Made by a program: the position numbers and the translations under genes. This document shows positions 53,380-62,402 of a stretch of 64,000 bases of DNA, piece by piece. The notes beneath the pieces are model-generated. The model saw nothing but the letters and a program-made list of their open reading frames with translations, was not told where the DNA came from and did not search any database. The stretch covers positions 248,001-312,000 of the forward strand of contig NZ_FOEQ01000003.1 in assembly GCF_900110655.1 (NCBI RefSeq), written 5' to 3'. This stretch comes from Pseudomonas soli. Lineage in GTDB: Bacteria; Pseudomonadota; Gammaproteobacteria; Pseudomonadales; Pseudomonadaceae. How positions within the stretch are numbered: position 1 is the first letter of the stretch; the number at the start of each line of letters is the position of its first letter.

Positions 53380-54789
53380 TTAATGCGAATGCGGCGGGTG
53401 GAACTGCGACGCCAGCTCGCGTAGCAATGCCTCGGCCTCCAGCACCTTGTTCACCACCTCTTCCGCCTTGTCCCGGGTCAGCCCCAGGCGCTCGAGCAGG
53501 GCATCCGGGATCTCGTCCTTCGGCCCCGAGCCAATCCCCCGGGCGCGCAGCAGGCGCGTCGCCAGGCACACCAGGTTGGGGAACGCCGCATAATCGCCGT
53601 CGTACGCCGGATCGTGCTGGAAGCGCAGGGCTGTGGACAGTTCATCGGGCATGTCCCATAGCTTCATCAGCCAGGCACCGATCTGTTCACGGCTGATCCC
53701 CAGCAAGTGCTGCTCCACATAGCTGTGGCACAGGTGTGGGTTGACCTCCAGATGACGGCAGATCAGCGAGAAATGCGGGGGGAAGACGTGGGCCAGCAGC
53801 AGGTAGCCGAAGTTGTGCAGCAGCCCGGCCAGGTAGGTCAGGCCTGCTTCCGGGCGTTCGGCGCGCGGCATGGCACGGGTCAGGCCCTCGATCACGGCAG
53901 CGGTATAGATCGACTGCTGCCAGTACGGCGTGGCCTGTTGCGGGTGGTCCTTGGGCAGGCTCAGGGTCTTGCCCAGGGCCAGGCCCAAGGCCAGGTTGAT
54001 CACCAGGTCGAAGCCCAGTACCCGCACGATGGCGTCTTCCACCGAGCGGATCTTGCCGGGTGACGCGTAGTAGGGCGATGCCGCCCAGCTGACGACTTGC
54101 GCAGCCAAGGCCGGGTCGGTTTCGACCACGCCGGTGATGTCATCGATGCTGGCATTGGGGTCGACACGCAGCTTGATGATCTTCTGCGCGGTGTCGGCCA
54201 GCGGCGGAATCTCGATGGTCTGCTCCAGGCGCTGCTGGATGCGCCGGGCGGTGAAGGCCTGGACTGCGCGAATGACTTCCTTGGGAGGACCGTCCAACTG
54301 ATCGAAACTGAGGCGAATATCGCTGATCGGCTGGCCGAAGGTGCTGGCACTGGCCTTGACCAGCATCTTCTTGAAAGCCGTCCGGCCGATTTCCAGGAGC
54401 AGCCCGGCTTCACCGGACTGGATCAGCAGGGTTTCGTTGTCGAGCAGGCTCTTTTCGTACTGGCACGGCGAGCTGGTCAGCGCGGGAATGGCGGGCAGGG
54501 TCTTGAGGTGATGCTTGTCGAGCATCTGCTTCAAGCGCTCCAGCGGCACGGCCTTGAGCTTGCGTCCGGTCAGTTCCTCGAGGCGCTTGAGGTCCAGCAA
54601 CTGGCTTTGCGGGAACAGCACCATCAAGGCACCGATCTCGTCATCGAGCAGCACGGCCTGTACGCGCGAGTTGGCCGGCAGCCCCGGGTGCTCGGGCACC
54701 TCGCGGAAGCTGACGCCGAGCTTGTCGAGCAACAGCCGGATGACAGACGGTGCGTGTAGGGTTGCGGTATCCAGGGCAACTTCAGTCAT
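53380..54789 (-). CDS. Fusion of aminoacyl-tRNA deacylase-like (YbaK) domain and HDOD domain
   Basis: 469 residues from MTEVALDTATLHAPSV. The N-terminal part (about 10-155) looks like YbaK/ProX: LLLDKLGVSFREVPEHPG, QAVLLDDEIGALMVLFPQ and LKRLEELTGRKLKAVP. The expected catalytic lysine of YbaK is not obvious, so it may be a binding domain. The HDOD domain (about 195-400) has IPPLADTAQKIIKLRVDPNA, VVETDPALAAQVVSWA and LHNFGYLLLAHVFPP; the HD pair is not conserved, as usual. Probably a signalling scaffold. It follows recG on the same strand after 78 nt. Confidence 0.85.
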   Translation of the reverse strand: MTEVALDTATLHAPSVIRLLLDKLGVSFREVPEHPGLPANSRVQAVLLDDEIGALMVLFPQSQLLDLKRLEELTGRKLKAVPLERLKQMLDKHHLKTLPAIPALTSSPCQYEKSLLDNETLLIQSGEAGLLLEIGRTAFKKMLVKASASTFGQPISDIRLSFDQLDGPPKEVIRAVQAFTARRIQQRLEQTIEIPPLADTAQKIIKLRVDPNASIDDITGVVETDPALAAQVVSWAASPYYASPGKIRSVEDAIVRVLGFDLVINLALGLALGKTLSLPKDHPQQATPYWQQSIYTAAVIEGLTRAMPRAERPEAGLTYLAGLLHNFGYLLLAHVFPPHFSLICRHLEVNPHLCHSYVEQHLLGISREQIGAWLMKLWDMPDELSTALRFQHDPAYDGDYAAFPNLVCLATRLLRARGIGSGPKDEIPDALLERLGLTRDKAEEVVNKVLEAEALLRELASQFHPPHSH

Positions 54790-54867
54790 GGCCTGTATCC
54801 AATCATTTCTGTAAACGCGAAGTATAACCAGCCTGGCCGCCAAGCTGGATCCATAATGGGACGGGCG

Positions 54868-56946
54868 TCACACCTGGCCATATTGTTGGCCGTGGCGCAA
54901 CCAGCGGTCGAGTAGCGGGCTGACGTGGCCCGGCCAGTGCGCCAACAGGGCCTGGGCAGCGTCACGTACGGCCGGCAACAAGTCGGCGTCGCGCATCAGG
55001 TCGGCGACCTTGAACTGTAGGAGGCCGGTCTGGCGAGTCCCGAGCATCTCGCCGGGGCCGCGCAACTCCAGGTCCTTCTCAGCGATGACGAATCCGTCGT
55101 TGGTTTCCCGCATGATGCCCAGCCGCTCTCGACCGATCTGCGACAGCGGTGGATGATAGAGCAGCACGCAGTGGCTCACCGCGCTGCCCCTACCGACTCG
55201 GCCGCGCAACTGGTGCAGTTGGGCCAGGCCCAGGCGCTCGGGGTTCTCGATGATCATCAGGCTGGCATTGGGCACGTCGACGCCGACCTCGATCACTGTG
55301 GTAGCGACCAGCAGTTGCAGCTCGCCGGCCTTGAACTCAGCCATCACCGCCGCTTTTTCCGCAGGCTTCATGCGTCCGTGGATCAGCCCAACGCGCAGCT
55401 CGCCCAGGGCGCTGCCCAGCTCTTCGAAGGTGCTTTCGGCGGCCTGGCAGGTCAGCTCCTCGGATTCTTCGATCAGGGTGCACACCCAGTAGGCCTGGCG
55501 GCCTTCGGCACAGGCGGCGCGAACCCGCTCGACCACCTCGAAACGACGGCTGTCGGCGACCAGCACGGTATTCACCGGTGTACGACCGGGCGGCAATTCG
55601 TCGAGGACCGAGGTGTCCAGGTCGGCGTAGGCGCTCATGGCCAGGGTGCGTGGGATCGGGGTGGCGGTCATGATCAACTGGTGCGGGCATAGCTGGCCCA
55701 TGACGCCTTTCTTGCGCAGGGCCAGGCGCTGCTGCACGCCGAAGCGGTGTTGTTCGTCGATGATCGCCAGGGCCAGGTGCTTGAATTGCACCTCGTCCTG
55801 GAACAGCGCATGGGTACCGACCACCATCGGCGCGCCATTGGCGATCTGTTCCAAGGCGCTGGCGCGGGCCTTGCCCTTCAGCTTGCCGGCCAGCCAGGCG
55901 ACTTCGATACCCAACGGCTCCAGCCAGCGTTTGAAGGTGATGAAATGCTGCTCGGCGAGAATCTCGGTGGGGGCCATCAGCGCCACCTGGTATCCGGCCT
56001 CCAGGGCCTGCAGCGCCGCTAGCGCGGCGACCACGGTCTTGCCGGCCCCCACGTCACCCTGTACCAGGCGCATCATTGGTTCGGGTTGGCTGAGGTCGTA
56101 GGCGATTTCGTTGCCGACGCGCTGCTGGGCACCGGTCGGGTTGAAGCCGAGGTTGGCCAGGTACTGGGCCGGCAGGCGGGTGGCCTTGGGCAGCACCGGC
56201 GCACGCAGGCTGCGCTGGCTTTCCCGCAGGCGCTGCTGGGAGAGCTGATGGGTCAGCAGTTCCTCGAAGGCCAGGCGGTGCTGCGCCCAGTGATGGCCCT
56301 CGGCAAGCTCGTCCAGATCGGCATCGGCCGGCGGGTTGTGCAGGTAGCGAATGGCATCGCTCAATGGCGCCAGCTTGTAGTCGCGGGCCAGTTGCTCAGG
56401 CAGCCAGTCGGGCAGGCTGCGCGGGCCGAGCATGCCAAGGCTCTGCTGGCACAACAGGCGCAGGCGTTGCTGGGTGAGGCCTTCGGTGGTCGGGTAAATC
56501 GGCGTCAGCGTCTGTTCGACCGGCGGTGGTGCCTCATCACCGTTCAGCGCCCGGTATTCCGGGTGGTAGATTTCCAGCCCCGAGGCGCCGGGACGCGCTT
56601 CACCATAGCAACGCAGATGTGTGCCACGCTTGAGGCCCTCCTTTTGCGCATTGCTGAAATGGTAGAAGCGCAGGCTCAGCGTGCCGCTGCCGTCACCTAG
56701 GCGCACCACCAGGCTGCGGCGCTTGCCCATGGTCACGTCAGCTCCGCTGACCACGCCTTCGATCACCGCGTCCTGGCCCGGCCGCAGTTGGCCGATAGGT
56801 ACCACGCGGGTGCGGTCCTGGTAGCGCAACGGCAGGTGGAACAGCAGATCCTGCAGGTTCTCCAGACCGACCTTGGCGAGTTTCTCTGCCATGGCTTCAC
56901 CAACACCCTTGAGCGTGGTGACCGGGACGTTCGACAGCTCGGTCAT
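54868..56946 (-). CDS. recG: ATP-dependent DNA helicase RecG
   Basis: 692 residues. The N-terminal wedge/OB domain (about 1-170) has LQDLLFHLPLRYQDRT. The helicase core has GDVGAGKTVVA (motif I), DEQHRFGV (motif II, DEQH), TATPIPRTLAM (motif III), and GRVGRGS (motif VI). RecG regresses stalled forks and acts on Holliday junctions. Its ATG is 4 nt after the oxyR stop, so the two form an operon, a known pseudomonad arrangement. Confidence 0.97.
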   Translation of the reverse strand: MTELSNVPVTTLKGVGEAMAEKLAKVGLENLQDLLFHLPLRYQDRTRVVPIGQLRPGQDAVIEGVVSGADVTMGKRRSLVVRLGDGSGTLSLRFYHFSNAQKEGLKRGTHLRCYGEARPGASGLEIYHPEYRALNGDEAPPPVEQTLTPIYPTTEGLTQQRLRLLCQQSLGMLGPRSLPDWLPEQLARDYKLAPLSDAIRYLHNPPADADLDELAEGHHWAQHRLAFEELLTHQLSQQRLRESQRSLRAPVLPKATRLPAQYLANLGFNPTGAQQRVGNEIAYDLSQPEPMMRLVQGDVGAGKTVVAALAALQALEAGYQVALMAPTEILAEQHFITFKRWLEPLGIEVAWLAGKLKGKARASALEQIANGAPMVVGTHALFQDEVQFKHLALAIIDEQHRFGVQQRLALRKKGVMGQLCPHQLIMTATPIPRTLAMSAYADLDTSVLDELPPGRTPVNTVLVADSRRFEVVERVRAACAEGRQAYWVCTLIEESEELTCQAAESTFEELGSALGELRVGLIHGRMKPAEKAAVMAEFKAGELQLLVATTVIEVGVDVPNASLMIIENPERLGLAQLHQLRGRVGRGSAVSHCVLLYHPPLSQIGRERLGIMRETNDGFVIAEKDLELRGPGEMLGTRQTGLLQFKVADLMRDADLLPAVRDAAQALLAHWPGHVSPLLDRWLRHGQQYGQV

Positions 56947-56950
56947 GGGC

Positions 56951-57877
56951 TCAGGCCGGTTGGTCCACGGTTGGCTTGGCCACCGAGCAGAGGCGGATCG
57001 AGTCGGCGAGGATCTCGATGGCCTTCGGCCGCGGGAAGCTGGCGCGCCAGGCGATGGCCACGGTGCGGAACGGCGCGGGCGCGGTCAGCGGGCGAACTTC
57101 GATGACGCCCGGCGCGTAATGATGGCTGTGCACTGCCGATAGCGGCAGGATCGACACGCCCAGGCCAGAAGCGACCATGTGGCGGATGGTTTCCAGCGAG
57201 CTGGATTCGACCGTGGTGTGCTTGGAGGCTTCGCTGCCCTTGTTCAGGGTCGGGCAGGCTTCAAGCACCTGATCGCGGAAACAGTGACCCTCGCCCAACA
57301 GCAGCAGGCTCTTGTCGTTGAGCATGGCGGTGTCGATGGTGTCCTTGGCGGTCCAGGGGTGGTCGGCCGGCATCAGCGCGCAGAACGGTTCGTCGTACAG
57401 CGGCAGGGTCAGCACGTCGGCCTCGTTGAACGGCAGGGCGATGATCACCGCGTCCAGTTCGCCATTGCGCAGCTTCTCGCGCAGTACATGGGTGAAGTTC
57501 TCTTCGATGTACAGCGGCATCTGCGGCGCCACGCGGTGCAGTTGCGGGATCAGATGCGGGAAGAGATAGGGGCCGACGGTATAGATGGCCCCGACCTTGA
57601 GCGGTGCTGTCAGCTGGTTCTTGCCGGCTTGGGCCAGTTCGCGGATGCCCTGGGCCTGTTCCAGCACCTTCTGCGCCTGGGCGACGATGCTCTCCCCGAC
57701 CGGCGTGAGGCGCACCGCGCTCTTGCTGCGCTCGAAGATCAGCACGCCGAGTTCGTCCTCGAGCTTCTTCACGCCCACCGAAAGGGTCGGTTGGCTGACG
57801 TGGCAACGCTCGGCCGCGTGGCCAAAGTGCTGCTCTTGCGCGAGGGTGACGATGTAGCGAAGTTCGGTGAGGGTCAT
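56951..57877 (-). CDS. oxyR: Hydrogen peroxide-sensing LysR regulator OxyR
   Basis: 308 residues. The helix-turn-helix is at about 1-60 (FGHAAERCHVSQPTLSVGVKKLEDELG). The two redox cysteines are in place, Cys199 in GEGHCFRDQ and Cys208, the positions of the disulphide that switches OxyR on. It activates katA, ahpC and similar genes. An ATAG-N7-TTAT element at 57924-57938, just upstream of its start, resembles one half of an OxyR site and may be for autoregulation. Confidence 0.97.
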   Translation of the reverse strand: MTLTELRYIVTLAQEQHFGHAAERCHVSQPTLSVGVKKLEDELGVLIFERSKSAVRLTPVGESIVAQAQKVLEQAQGIRELAQAGKNQLTAPLKVGAIYTVGPYLFPHLIPQLHRVAPQMPLYIEENFTHVLREKLRNGELDAVIIALPFNEADVLTLPLYDEPFCALMPADHPWTAKDTIDTAMLNDKSLLLLGEGHCFRDQVLEACPTLNKGSEASKHTTVESSSLETIRHMVASGLGVSILPLSAVHSHHYAPGVIEVRPLTAPAPFRTVAIAWRASFPRPKAIEILADSIRLCSVAKPTVDQPA

Positions 57878-57971
57878 AACGTGCGTCCATGAAGTTGCGG
57901 CCCCAGCATAGCGGCTGCAATCGATAGACGCACGTTATCAGACTTGCCGTTTTGTGACAGAAACAAAAACG

Positions 57972-58706
57972 TCAGCGTCGGTCCAGTGAGTAGACGAACG
58001 GCGCAACCACTTCGATCGTGCCATTGTTCAGCAGCTCCGCCGGAGGCTTGGGTACCGTGCCGGCACGGCGGATCATCTCCAGCGTGGCCCGGTCCAGCGC
58101 CGCGCTACCCGAACCACCGGCCAGCGTGTACGACACTACCTTGCCTTCGGCGTCGACCACGAAGCGCAGGCGGTTGATGCCCTGCAACCCACGGCGGCGA
58201 GCGTCCTCGGGGTACTTCTTGTACTTGGCCAGGTGGCGCAACAGATCACTCTGCCAGCTCGGCAGGGCATTGCTGTTGGACGCGATGCTTGGCTGCGGCG
58301 CCGCCGACTTCTGCGGTGGCGTGTTGCTGGGCGGTGTATCCGCCACATCGTCCTTGGCCGGCGGTTCGTCCTTTGGCGGCTCCAGTTTTTTCTCAGGCTT
58401 GGGCGGCTGTGGCTTGGCCTTGGGCTTGGGCGGCTTGGGGATGGCGATCTTCGGCTTCGGCGCCTCTGCCAGCTTGGGCAGCGGTGGTTCCTCGATCGGC
58501 GTCGGCGGTTTCGGGGCGGCCTTGGGCGGAGGCGGTGGCGCGGGCTCTGGCAGTGGGGCCAGCTCGACCATCATCGCTGCCGGCGGCAACTCGAGGGCCT
58601 GGGGCACCGACCAGTTGAGCGTCAGCAGCACGGCGACCGCGTGCACACCCAGCACGATCGCCAGGCTGCCACCGTAGCGCGCCAGGTTTGAGCGCGTTTT
58701 CGTCAT
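57972..58706 (-). CDS. tonB: Energy transducer TonB
   Basis: 244 residues: an N-terminal membrane anchor (about 13-33, GGSLAIVLGVHAVAVLLTL), a long Pro/Lys-rich periplasmic spacer (about 50-130, PAPPPPPKAAPKPPTPIEEP) and the TonB C-terminal domain (about 150-240, KYPEDARRRGLQGINRLRFVV). It passes proton-motive force from ExbBD to outer-membrane receptors. Its start overlaps the exbD stop by 4 nt. Confidence 0.95.
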   Translation of the reverse strand: MTKTRSNLARYGGSLAIVLGVHAVAVLLTLNWSVPQALELPPAAMMVELAPLPEPAPPPPPKAAPKPPTPIEEPPLPKLAEAPKPKIAIPKPPKPKAKPQPPKPEKKLEPPKDEPPAKDDVADTPPSNTPPQKSAAPQPSIASNSNALPSWQSDLLRHLAKYKKYPEDARRRGLQGINRLRFVVDAEGKVVSYTLAGGSGSAALDRATLEMIRRAGTVPKPPAELLNNGTIEVVAPFVYSLDRR

Positions 58707-59131
58707 TTCTTGGCTGCCGTCTCGAGTCCGACCAGGCCGACCTTGAGGTAACCGGCGGCACGCATGGTGTTCATCACTTCCATCAGGTCGCCGTAGTCGA
58801 CGCCCTTGTCAGCCTGGAAGAAGATGGTGGTTTCCTTGTCGCCCTTGGTCTTGGCGTCGAGCATGGCGCCAAGCTGGTCGCGCTGGGCCACCTCGTCGTC
58901 GCCGAGGTAGAGCTTCTTGTCGGCCTTGACGCTGACGAACACCGGCTTCTCGGGCCTCGGCGCCGGCTTGGCGGTCGAGGCGGGCAGGTCGACCTTGATG
59001 TCGACAGTGGCCAAGGGCGCCGCGACCATGAAGATGATCAGCAGCACCAGCATCACGTCGATGAACGGCGTGACGTTGATTTCGTGGTTCTCGGCGAGGT
59101 CGTCGCCACCTTCGTTGAGATGCAGGCCCAT
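58703..59131 (-). CDS. exbD: Biopolymer transport protein ExbD
   Basis: 142 residues. A short cytoplasmic start, the single membrane helix with the essential Asp (INVTPFIDVMLVLLIIFMV, Asp near residue 25) and a periplasmic domain. It makes the proton channel of the TonB motor together with ExbB. Gap to exbB is 3 nt. Confidence 0.96.
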   Translation of the reverse strand: MGLHLNEGGDDLAENHEINVTPFIDVMLVLLIIFMVAAPLATVDIKVDLPASTAKPAPRPEKPVFVSVKADKKLYLGDDEVAQRDQLGAMLDAKTKGDKETTIFFQADKGVDYGDLMEVMNTMRAAGYLKVGLVGLETAAKK

Positions 59132-59134
59132 GGT

Positions 59135-60121
59135 TTACCCCACTTTCACCATGTGCGGGGCGACGCGTTCGCCACCCTGGTGGTCCAGATCACGGCTGAC
59201 CAGCAGCAGTACCTGGGCGGAGGCATCGGACACCTGTGCCTTGTAGCCGGCGATAGAGCGGGCGAAGACGTTGTAGATGACCACGGCCGGAATTGCGGCA
59301 ACCAGGCCCAGGGCGGTGGCCAGCAGGGCCTCGGCGATGCCAGGGGCGACCACGGCGAGGTTGGTGGTCTGGGTCTTGGCGATGCCGATGAAGCTGTTCA
59401 TGATGCCCCACACGGTACCGAACAGACCGACGAACGGGGCGGTGGAGCCGATGGTGGCCAGCACGCCGGTGCCGCTGCTCATGGTGCGACCGCTGGCGGC
59501 CACCAGGCGCTCCAGGCGGAAGCTGACGCGTTCCTTGATGCCTTCCTTCTCGCGAGCGTTGGCCGACAGGCGCATCTCTTCGAGGGCGTCATGCACCAGG
59601 GTGTGGGCCAGGGTGCCTTCCTTGTTAGACACCTCGCTGGCCTCTTTCAGGCTCACCGAGCGTTTCAGGGCAGCGATCTCGCCACGCAGGCGGCGCTTGG
59701 CGCCCATCAGCTCGAAGCCTTTGGCGATCCAGATGGTCCAGGTGATGATCGAGGCGATGGCCAGGCCGATCATCACGGCCTTCACCACCACGTCGGCGTT
59801 CTTGTACATGCCCCATGGGGACAGGTCGTGGGCCATGCCCAGCGAGGTGTCTTCGACCATCGCCTGCACGTTCTCGTCTGCCGGTGCCTGGCCATCCACT
59901 GGGGCGCTGGTGTCGGCAGGCGCGTCGGTTGGCGCAGCTACCGGTGCCTGGCCTTCGGCGGCAGGCGCGGCCGTGGCGCTGGCGGCTGCCGGTGCGGCGG
60001 CAGTGGCGGCGGGCTCATCGGCCATGGCCACGGGGGCCAGTACCAGGCTGAACATCAGCGCGGCAATGGCGCGCCAGGCGCGCGACGGGGTTGGCGAAGC
60101 GGAAGATTGAGTACGTGTCAT
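59135..60121 (-). CDS. exbB: Biopolymer transport protein ExbB, with N-terminal extension
   Basis: 328 residues from MTRTQSSASPTPSRAWRAI. A signal-like segment (about 15-38) and a low-complexity Ala/Pro-rich stretch (about 40-90) extend the N-terminus well beyond the E. coli protein (244). The core has the three-helix ExbB fold with GTGVLATIGSTAPFVGLFGTV and ALLATALGLVAAIPAVVIYN. First gene of exbB-exbD-tonB. In the 191-bp divergent region upstream lies TTGTTAACAA (60216-60225); a convincing Fur box is not visible, though the family is usually iron-controlled. Confidence 0.95.
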   Translation of the reverse strand: MTRTQSSASPTPSRAWRAIAALMFSLVLAPVAMADEPAATAAAPAAASATAAPAAEGQAPVAAPTDAPADTSAPVDGQAPADENVQAMVEDTSLGMAHDLSPWGMYKNADVVVKAVMIGLAIASIITWTIWIAKGFELMGAKRRLRGEIAALKRSVSLKEASEVSNKEGTLAHTLVHDALEEMRLSANAREKEGIKERVSFRLERLVAASGRTMSSGTGVLATIGSTAPFVGLFGTVWGIMNSFIGIAKTQTTNLAVVAPGIAEALLATALGLVAAIPAVVIYNVFARSIAGYKAQVSDASAQVLLLVSRDLDHQGGERVAPHMVKVG

Positions 60122-60312
60122 GCTGGCCGGACCTGATGAAGAGAAATGGGTTGAGTTCTTCAAGGCCTCGAAGCAGGCCGAGAACAGACAGGGCCGCCAT
60201 TATTGCAAGTAATTCTTGTTAACAAAAGAATGGAGAGCGCTTTTTTTAACCTTTGTCTAGCCGCCGATCGCTAAATCCGGTTAGCGTGAACCTTTGGATT
60301 TGGAGTTTCATG

Positions 60313-61170
60313 ATGTCGGACCTGAGAGCGTTGATCGTCGGCTGCGGCGATGTGGGAGGCCGTCTGGCCCGACAGTTGCTCGCCCATGGGTGGCAGGTCG
60401 ATGGCCTGCGCCGGTCGGTGCGGGACCTGCCCGAAGGGGTGCGGCCCGTTGCCGCTGACCTGTCGAACCCGCGCCTGCCGGAAGCGTGGCCCGCACGCGC
60501 GCCGGACTACCTGGTGTACTGCGTGGCGGCCAGCCAGCATGACGAAGCGGGCTACCAGGCCGCCTATGTCGATGGTTTGCGCCATGTGCTCGATTGGTTG
60601 AAAACCAAGGGTCAGCGGCCGCGTCGCCTGCTGTTCGTTTCCAGCAGCAGTGTCTATGCACAACAGGATGGTGAGTGGATCGACGAGAGCGCAGCCACCG
60701 CACCCGAGGGGTATTCGGGCAAGGTGATGCTCGAAGCGGAGCGCCTGGCGTTGGGCAGTGGCATTCCCGCGAGCATCGTGCGCCTGACCGGGATCTATGG
60801 GCCTGGACGTGAGTGGCTGCTGAGCCAGGTACGTCGAGGCTACCGAGTGGCCGAGGAGCCGCCGTTGTACGGCAACCGCATTCACGCCGAGGATGCCGCT
60901 GGTTTGCTGGCGCACCTGCTGCAGGCCGATGCCCGGGGTGTGGCGTTGGACGATTGCTACATCGGTGTCGATGACGATCCGGCGCCGCTGGCCGAGGTGG
61001 TGGGCTGGCTGCGCGAGTACCTGGGGGTCACCGAGTGGTCGGACGAGCAGCGGGTGCGGCGTACCGGCAGCAAGCGCTGCAGCAATGCGCGGGCTCGGGC
61101 ACTGGGCTGGGCGCCGCAGTATCCGAGCTATAAAGAAGGCTATGCGGCCATTCTGCAAGGGCGTGGTTGA
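60313..61170 (+). CDS. NAD-dependent epimerase/dehydratase-like protein (YeeZ type)
   Basis: 285 residues from ATG 60313, which is 8 nt after GGAG; ATG 60310 is also possible. The Rossmann motif differs from classical SDR in GCGDVGGRLARQLLAHGW (about 8-25), and FVSSSSVYAQ, Y-containing GYSGKVMLEAE (YxxxM rather than YxxxK) and VRLTGIYGPGREW follow. The missing catalytic lysine suggests a non-oxidoreductase or altered function. Substrate unknown. Confidence 0.85.
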   Translation: MSDLRALIVGCGDVGGRLARQLLAHGWQVDGLRRSVRDLPEGVRPVAADLSNPRLPEAWPARAPDYLVYCVAASQHDEAGYQAAYVDGLRHVLDWLKTKGQRPRRLLFVSSSSVYAQQDGEWIDESAATAPEGYSGKVMLEAERLALGSGIPASIVRLTGIYGPGREWLLSQVRRGYRVAEEPPLYGNRIHAEDAAGLLAHLLQADARGVALDDCYIGVDDDPAPLAEVVGWLREYLGVTEWSDEQRVRRTGSKRCSNARARALGWAPQYPSYKEGYAAILQGRG

Positions 61171-61183
61171 GAGATCTGGCTCT

Positions 61184-61211
61184 ATCGCGGGGCCAGTCGG
61201 GCCGCCGCGAT
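61184..61211. repeat. Decayed REP-like palindrome
   Basis: ATCGCGGGGC-CAGTCGGGCC-GCCGCGAT, the same element as at 32894-32923 with two bases lost in one arm, between convergent genes in both cases. Confidence 0.65.
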
Positions 61212-61216
61212 GATGG

Positions 61217-61942
61217 CTAATCCTTTTCCAGCACCCACTGCCGGGCGCCGGCAGTCAGTTGCGGCATTTCGTCCGGCTGGGCGCGGTTCACCGCCTGGAA
61301 GATCTCCAGGGTGTCGCCGTCGCGCTTGAAGATCCACGGCGCGCCACGCTGGTTGCGCTCCAGCCACAGGCTGTCGTTGCCATCGCCCATGGTCGCGCAG
61401 TCACCCGCCAGGCACAGGGCAAAGCGGTCCGGGCCGGGCAGGCCGGTGACATTGCCGGTATCGCTGAAGCGTACTAACCCGCCCTTGCCCTGACCCTCGA
61501 CGATCTTCCAGTCACCGCCCAGGTATTGCTGGTACAGCGCCTTCTCGAAACTGCCGCCCAGCGCAGCGCCTTCTGGCGCCTTGCTGCGCATGAACGTCTG
61601 CTGATGGCCGGAGGGGTCGATAGTCACCAGTTCGTCGCCATTGAGCTTGAGTTGTTCGGTCAGGTCGCCTTCGAAGTTGACCTGCCAGTCCTTCTCGTTG
61701 GCGCTCAGACGCCCGTCGGCGGCCTCGAAGCCATTGCTGAAGCTGGCCTGCTGGTTCTTGACGTCGATCTTCCACTCGAACACCGGACCCTTCGCGTCCA
61801 GGGCCTGGCGCAGGCTGGTGCCTTTGCTGGCGGCGTCGATGGCGGCCTGGTTGATCCAGGTGCCGTTGAAATCTTCAGGCTTGTGGCTGGCGCAGCCGCC
61901 CAGGAGCAGGGCTGCCAGCGTGAGAGGCAATGCGTGGCGCAT
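61217..61942 (-). CDS. Hypothetical outer-membrane lipoprotein
   Basis: 241 residues; signal peptide MRHALPLTLAALLLGGCASH with lipobox LGGC, so Cys16 is lipidated. The mature part has lipocalin-like blocks FNGTWINQAAIDAASKGTSL, FEWKIDVKNQQASFSNGF and a W-rich end QWVLEKD. No known family is recognised. It is 56 nt after ridA; a perfect 9-bp hairpin at 61969-61992 separates them. Confidence 0.78.
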   Translation of the reverse strand: MRHALPLTLAALLLGGCASHKPEDFNGTWINQAAIDAASKGTSLRQALDAKGPVFEWKIDVKNQQASFSNGFEAADGRLSANEKDWQVNFEGDLTEQLKLNGDELVTIDPSGHQQTFMRSKAPEGAALGGSFEKALYQQYLGGDWKIVEGQGKGGLVRFSDTGNVTGLPGPDRFALCLAGDCATMGDGNDSLWLERNQRGAPWIFKRDGDTLEIFQAVNRAQPDEMPQLTAGARQWVLEKD

Positions 61943-61968
61943 GGTGAAAACCTTGAGGCAGGAGGGGG

Positions 61969-61992
61969 GGTGACGGGCCTTGACCCGTCACC
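61969..61992 (-). terminator. Hairpin between ridA and the lipoprotein gene
   Basis: GGTGACGGG-CCTTGA-CCCGTCACC, perfect 9-bp arms; on the minus strand it is followed by CCCCCC rather than T, so termination is doubtful. Confidence 0.45.
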
Positions 61993-61998
61993 GGGGTA

Positions 61999-62379
61999 TT
62001 ACTCGAGAACCAGGATGGCGTCCATCTCGACCTGGGCGCCCTTGGGCAGGGCAGCCACGCCGATGGCGGCGCGGGCCGGGTAGGGCTGCTCGAAGTAGCG
62101 GCCCATGATCTCGTTGACCTTGGCGAAGTGGCTCAGGTCGGTGAGGAAGATGTTCAGCTTGACGATGTCCTTGAACGAACCGCCAGCGGCTTCGGCCACC
62201 GACTTCAGGTTCTCGAACACCTGGACGGTCTGGGCTTCGAAGCCCTCGACCAGTTCCATGGTTTTCGGGTCGAGCGGGATCTGCCCCGACATGTACACGG
62301 TGTTGCCGGCCTTGATCGCTTGCGAGTAAGTGCCGATGGCGGCTGGTGCCTTGTCGCTGGTGATGACGGTCTTGCTCAT
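61999..62379 (-). CDS. ridA: RidA family enamine/imine deaminase
   Basis: 126 residues from [20 protein letters not shown] with AAGGAG upstream. RidA hydrolyses 2-aminoacrylate and related enamines made by PLP enzymes, preventing damage. Signature: [23 protein letters not shown] (active-site Arg in PARAA). It is 23 nt after spoT and probably co-transcribed with it, as in many gamma-proteobacteria. Confidence 0.95.
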   Translation of the reverse strand: MSKTVITSDKAPAAIGTYSQAIKAGNTVYMSGQIPLDPKTMELVEGFEAQTVQVFENLKSVAEAAGGSFKDIVKLNIFLTDLSHFAKVNEIMGRYFEQPYPARAAIGVAALPKGAQVEMDAILVLE

Positions 62380-62402
62380 GATGACTCCTTGCGGTTGGCG
62401 GA

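Noticed and set aside
57940..57971. Pho-box-like CTGTCAC upstream of oxyR
   Set aside because: Only one half-site; the second 7-mer (CGGCAAG) does not match and no -10 element follows at the right distance.
60185..60225. Possible Fur box upstream of exbB
   Set aside because: AT-rich with short palindromes, but too few matches to the 19-bp consensus to call.
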